Shown: positions 60,676 to 64,000 of the stretch, piece after piece | How the letters are laid out: the number at the start of each line of letters is the position of its first letter | Numbering within the stretch: the stretch's first letter is position 1 | Notes under the pieces: model-generated | Databases searched by the model: none | What the model was told of the DNA's origin: nothing | The model's input: the letters and a program-made list of their open reading frames with translations, nothing else | Assembly (NCBI GenBank): GCA_009837185.1 | Contig: VXUA01000071.1 | Coordinates: 62,001-126,000, forward strand | Length of the DNA: 64,000 bases | Reading direction: 5' to 3' | Source of the DNA: Gammaproteobacteria bacterium | Lineage (GTDB): Bacteria; Pseudomonadota; Gammaproteobacteria; Pseudomonadales; Azotimanducaceae | Position numbers and translations under genes: made by a program

Positions 60676-61824
60676 TTATCGTGCATGTAGGGCGTCTACG
60701 ATGACTAAGCGATTTGCACTAAACGCCGGTACAAGTCCAATGAAAAGACCCAAACCAACTGCGATACAAGTTCCCCAAAATAGCGTGTTCCACGTAACTA
60801 TTAGAACAAAACCAGAGGGGAGATAGGGGCCGATCAGAGCAAGGGTTGCGACAGCAATCCCGATTCCAACGGCAGCACTTGACGTACAAAATAGCAAACT
60901 CTCAAAGATCATATAACGGGCTACTTTACCGTCAGAAAAACCCAATGTCTTTAAGACAGCTAAATCAGGAATGCGTTGACGATAACTGTGAATCATCGTG
61001 TTGGCGGTTAATAACAGCATAGTAAAGAAAACCGCACCGATAATTCCATTCATCATCAAACTAATGTCACCGAACTGTTCCATCATATTCCTAAACGCTT
61101 GCGACTCGGTCATGGTCTTGGTTTTGTCTGCAGTGTTTTCAAACTTTGAATCGACAATCTGCGCAATTTCAGTAGCCTTGTCTGGATCCTCAATAGTAAA
61201 CGTATACCATCCGACATCAGATTCTCCGCTCGCTTCTTTGAGATACTCATAGTGAAACAAGAACGGCAAAAAGGCTGCTTCTGACTCGTTTTCTGAGCGA
61301 TACGTCCCAACCAGGTCGAAAGTCCATGGTTCGCCATTCGTGTTCGGATAAATTGAACTAGTCACAGGTACCTTTTCTCCGACTTCTAAGTCATATCTAT
61401 ACATAATAGCTTCCGGTGCAACGGCAGCTGTCCGTAATCCTAGAAATGCTTCCAGATGTTCAGTTGAGATTTGGTAATTTTCGTGCACCTCAAAGTAAGT
61501 AGATGGGTCCACGGCAAAAGTCATGGCACTTGTATCTCCTTCTCTAAACGTGCCGCCAAACCAAGATGCAAAAGTGACAGCGAGCACCCCTTCTACGGCT
61601 GCAATTTCCTCACCGTAGCGGTGAGGTAGAGGAAAAATCATCGCATATTTTGAGTTTGTCTGCATGCGTACATCAGGTACATCAATGACGTCTCCGCTGA
61701 ATAACACCGCTACCGAACGGAGAAGAATGAATAGTAAGAACGCTGTCGTCAGAGATAGCATGCTTAGAGTGACCAGCAATTTTCGACGAAACATGCTCTT
61801 TATTAAAAAACCGAAAATCGTCAT
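60676..61824 (-). CDS. ABC exporter permease (FtsX-like), first of two
   Basis: A 382-residue permease of the same fold as its neighbour: N-terminal helix FRRKLLVTLSMLSLTTAFLLFILLRSVAVL, periplasmic domain, and C-terminal helices from LMMNGIIGAVFFTMLLLTANTMIHSYRQR. The coupling motif RIPDLAVLKTLGFSDGKVARYMIFES is present. Its ATG overlaps the ATPase stop by four bases (ATGA). The two permeases are clearly different proteins (heterodimer). Confidence 0.9.
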   Translation of the reverse strand: MTIFGFLIKSMFRRKLLVTLSMLSLTTAFLLFILLRSVAVLFSGDVIDVPDVRMQTNSKYAMIFPLPHRYGEEIAAVEGVLAVTFASWFGGTFREGDTSAMTFAVDPSTYFEVHENYQISTEHLEAFLGLRTAAVAPEAIMYRYDLEVGEKVPVTSSIYPNTNGEPWTFDLVGTYRSENESEAAFLPFLFHYEYLKEASGESDVGWYTFTIEDPDKATEIAQIVDSKFENTADKTKTMTESQAFRNMMEQFGDISLMMNGIIGAVFFTMLLLTANTMIHSYRQRIPDLAVLKTLGFSDGKVARYMIFESLLFCTSSAAVGIGIAVATLALIGPYLPSGFVLIVTWNTLFWGTCIAVGLGLFIGLVPAFSANRLVIVDALHAR

Positions 61825-62531
61825 GCCTCAACCTCTGCTTCGACGTCAGGTTGAATTAAACGACTAACCAACTTACCCTTATCCAACAGCATTGTTCGTT
61901 TCGCGTACTCGGCCGCCTTGGGATCATGAGTCACCATGATGATGGTTTTGTCGTGTTCCTGATTCAATATTTGAAGCAACCGCAGTATTTCTGTGGCGGT
62001 TGATCGATCTAAATCACCAGTTGGTTCATCACATACGAGTATCTTCGGATCCGCTACAATCGCTCGGGCTATGGCTACACGCTGTTGTTGCCCTCCAGAC
62101 AAGCGAGCAGGCGTGTGTCTCGCACGATCACTCAAACCTACAATGTCTAGTGCCAGTGCAGCGTTCTTCTTCCTTTGCTTGCGACCGAGTTTCGTCAGCA
62201 GTAGTGGAAGTTCGACGTTCTGTCTTGCATTAAATACGGGAAGTAGGTTGTAAAACTGAAATACGAACCCAATACTTTCCGATCGCCAACGCGCAAGTTT
62301 CCCTGACGAAAGATTATTCAAGACTAAATCATTAACGGTGACTACTCCGCTGGTAGGACGATCCAAGCCTCCAATAAGATTGAGCATGGTTGTCTTGCCG
62401 CTACCGGACGGTCCCATTAATGCAACGAAATCGCGGGAGTTAACTCTGAATGAGATGTCATTTAGTACTTCGACGCGATCTCGACCTTTCTTGTAAGACT
62501 TCCACACACTCTCTAAATTGACCAACGCCAT
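61821..62531 (-). CDS. ABC exporter ATPase (LolD/MacB type)
   Basis: The 236-residue ATPase has Walker A GPSGSGKTTMLNLIGG, Q-loop FVFQFYNLLPVFNARQNVELPL, signature RLSGGQQQRVAIARAI, Walker B ILVCDEPTGDLDRST, and switch His in IIMVTHDPKAAEYA. It lies between adaptor and permease genes with a 16-bp gap upstream and an ATGA overlap downstream. It energises the two FtsX-like permeases. Confidence 0.93.
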   Translation of the reverse strand: MALVNLESVWKSYKKGRDRVEVLNDISFRVNSRDFVALMGPSGSGKTTMLNLIGGLDRPTSGVVTVNDLVLNNLSSGKLARWRSESIGFVFQFYNLLPVFNARQNVELPLLLTKLGRKQRKKNAALALDIVGLSDRARHTPARLSGGQQQRVAIARAIVADPKILVCDEPTGDLDRSTATEILRLLQILNQEHDKTIIMVTHDPKAAEYAKRTMLLDKGKLVSRLIQPDVEAEVEA

Positions 62532-62547
62532 TTAACTTTGCTCCAAA

Positions 62548-63810
62548 TTAATTTGCGATCTTCACTCGCATGCCACTTTCAAACTTCGAGAAGTCGAGTT
62601 CAGATAGGTTGCGCACCACTCTCGCGCCTCGTTCAAAGTCGTTAACCAATCGAGTTAAACCTGTAGGAGTTCGAGTCAAGACTTCTACACTCTTTCGATG
62701 AATAGTGTCCTGTTCGATCAACCAGACGTAGTGTTGTCCATCTTCAACTACGACCGCAGTTTGTGGAACGTCCGCTCCCAAAGGTGTATCTTCGTTTGAT
62801 ACAAGAGTTGTTCCTTCTTCAAAAAAAGACACTTTGACTGCCATATCCGGTAAAACTCGAGAATCGCGTTCTAGAAACGCGATGCGGACTCGAACCGTCG
62901 ATCTGGCGCGGTCAGCCGTGGGAATGATAGCAATCACTTGTGCTGGAAGCTGAGTTTCTGGATAAGAAACGAGTGTAACAGTTGCTGGTTGACCCGGAGA
63001 CACTCGATTGATGTACTTTTCGTTAACGTCTACTTGCACTTCGATCGAATCCATGTCGACGATAGTACAAATACCAGTTCGGGTGAAACCGCCACCTGCG
63101 GATACCGGCGAAATCATTTCTCCCGGTTGAGCAGCTTTTGCAATCACGACGCCTTTAAAGGGAGCGCGAATGTTAGTGTCTTCGAGTTCTTGTTCTCGTA
63201 GAGTCACGTTTTTTTGAGCGACGTCAACACTCTTCTCAAGTCTCTGTTTTTGTGCTACGAAGCCATCAAGTCTTAACCGAGTTTGATCGACTTCGTCTTG
63301 GCTTACCATAGCTTCGACAACAAGTTGATTAACCCTTTCAAGGTCTAGTTGAGACTGTTTGATTCTGACGTCAATTTCGTCAATCGAGGCACGGATTTCT
63401 TCCACTTGGGCTAGCGCGAGTTCGAGAGTGGTTTGCTGGCGACTGTCATCTAGAGTCGCCAATAGTTGATTGTTTTCAACCAACATGCCTTCTTCAACAT
63501 AGACCGTAGCCACCCTCCCGGTAGTCTTTGAACTAACAGTTGTTTGTCGGCGTGCCACAACGTATCCAGTCCCTTCTAGTACGGTACTCTCCAAAGCCTG
63601 AGGAGTTGCAATTCGAACCACTACAGCTTCTACTTCCACAACACCACGACCAGAGAGAAAGAACCAATAGCCAGCGAATAGTGAAGGTCCAGCAATCACC
63701 GCGATGACTAGAAACACAAGCCAAGGACGTGAAGACTTTCCCGTAGACGACGATCTGTCGATACGAAGTCCATGAACTTTATCTTCAAGAGAACTTTTTG
63801 ACTCTGTCAT
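62548..63810 (-). CDS. Periplasmic adaptor of the second ABC exporter
   Basis: A 420-residue RND/HlyD-type adaptor: a cytoplasmic N-terminus, one membrane anchor (WLVFLVIAVIAGPSLFAGYWFFL), lipoyl half SSKTTGRVATVYVEEGMLVENNQLLATLDDS, coiled coil (ALAQVEEIRASIDEIDVRIKQSQLDLERVNQL), then NIRAPFKGVVIAKAAQPGEMISPVSAGG and barrel domains. I take ATG 63810; the preceding TTG is only one codon further. It is the first gene of the operon adaptor-ATPase-permease-permease. No clear promoter was found in the remaining 190 bp to the right edge. Confidence 0.9.
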   Translation of the reverse strand: MTESKSSLEDKVHGLRIDRSSSTGKSSRPWLVFLVIAVIAGPSLFAGYWFFLSGRGVVEVEAVVVRIATPQALESTVLEGTGYVVARRQTTVSSKTTGRVATVYVEEGMLVENNQLLATLDDSRQQTTLELALAQVEEIRASIDEIDVRIKQSQLDLERVNQLVVEAMVSQDEVDQTRLRLDGFVAQKQRLEKSVDVAQKNVTLREQELEDTNIRAPFKGVVIAKAAQPGEMISPVSAGGGFTRTGICTIVDMDSIEVQVDVNEKYINRVSPGQPATVTLVSYPETQLPAQVIAIIPTADRARSTVRVRIAFLERDSRVLPDMAVKVSFFEEGTTLVSNEDTPLGADVPQTAVVVEDGQHYVWLIEQDTIHRKSVEVLTRTPTGLTRLVNDFERGARVVRNLSELDFSKFESGMRVKIAN

Positions 63811-64000
63811 CAATATATGTCAAATAAAAAACGAAAGAGCTCGTTCAAACCGTATACTAACATGTCGAGTGCCCTGTAACACAAGAATGACATCTCTTTA
63901 GAGGACGATACAAAATAGAACCCAGGCAATTCGTTGCGTTCACCTCTGAGGTTCCTGCGTCTCCGATTTGAACAACAGGATTTACGAAAAGTTGAATTAT

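Noticed and set aside
1-64000. Search for CRISPR arrays, prophage genes and a full insertion sequence
   Set aside because: No regularly spaced repeats, phage structural genes or transposase frame was seen; the only mobile element is the 210-bp element at 25.2 kb.

Overview
The window looks like chromosomal DNA of a gammaproteobacterium, probably a free-living aquatic one. The order ffh/rpsP/rimM, ypjD and corB next to ffh, the pspF-pspABC layout, hrpA, lpxC, a SelD fused to an NADH-dehydrogenase-like domain, and a TonB-dependent receptor all point there. No single gene fixes the genus. Coding density is high, intergenic gaps are short, and GTG or TTG starts are common. I found no CRISPR array, prophage or complete insertion sequence.

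Layout. 1-3.6 kb: rimM (cut by the window edge), rpsP with a very long acidic tail, an outer-membrane barrel protein and ffh. 3.8-6.2 kb: ypjD-like and corB-like genes and a small protein with a Cys-Gly tail. 6.2-11 kb: leuA and a large TonB-dependent receptor. 11.1-17 kb: selenium block, with selC (tRNA-Sec) and an NDH-SelD fusion flanking a rhomboid protease, a glutamate-cysteine-ligase-like enzyme and an AstE/AspA-like deacylase. 17.2-21.6 kb: a mini-lipoprotein, coaE, a hypothetical, and copA with a cytochrome-oxidase-subunit-III-like gene. 21.8-25 kb: a PspB-like protein, an MscS-like protein, and a soluble MgtE-like regulator coupled to MgtE. 25-28 kb: tRNA-Ala, a 210-bp MITE-like element that supplies the stop codon of gltX, then gltX and lpxC. 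28.2-30.9 kb: a TerB-like gene facing an HvfABC-type RiPP operon (acidic precursor with five Cys-Gly motifs, DUF692/MNIO maturase, DUF2063 partner). 31-39.6 kb: hrpA, a membrane protein, ycgN, rnd, recR, dnaX and a glycerophosphodiesterase. 39.8-42.5 kb: complete phage-shock module with a sigma-54 promoter. 42.6-42.8 kb: 4.5S RNA and tRNA-Ser. 43-48.4 kb: a MacB-like ABC exporter operon with three different periplasmic adaptors. 49-56 kb: four tandem exported TldD/TldE-like genes in D-E-D-E order. 56.3-59.5 kb: acetoacetyl-CoA synthetase and threonine dehydratase. 59.5-63.8 kb: a second ABC exporter operon (adaptor, ATPase, two permeases).

The most unusual parts are the exported TldD/E quartet beside a three-adaptor exporter, the HvfA-like precursor with several EGxCG motifs plus an internal terminator before its maturase gene, the MITE-like insertion that rewrites the end of gltX, and the S16 protein with an acidic tail of about 200 residues. 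Two stress or metal themes recur: envelope stress (psp genes, a second PspB-like gene, an MscS-like channel) and copper or metal handling (copA, HvfABC, MgtE pair). Functional links between non-adjacent blocks are inference only.
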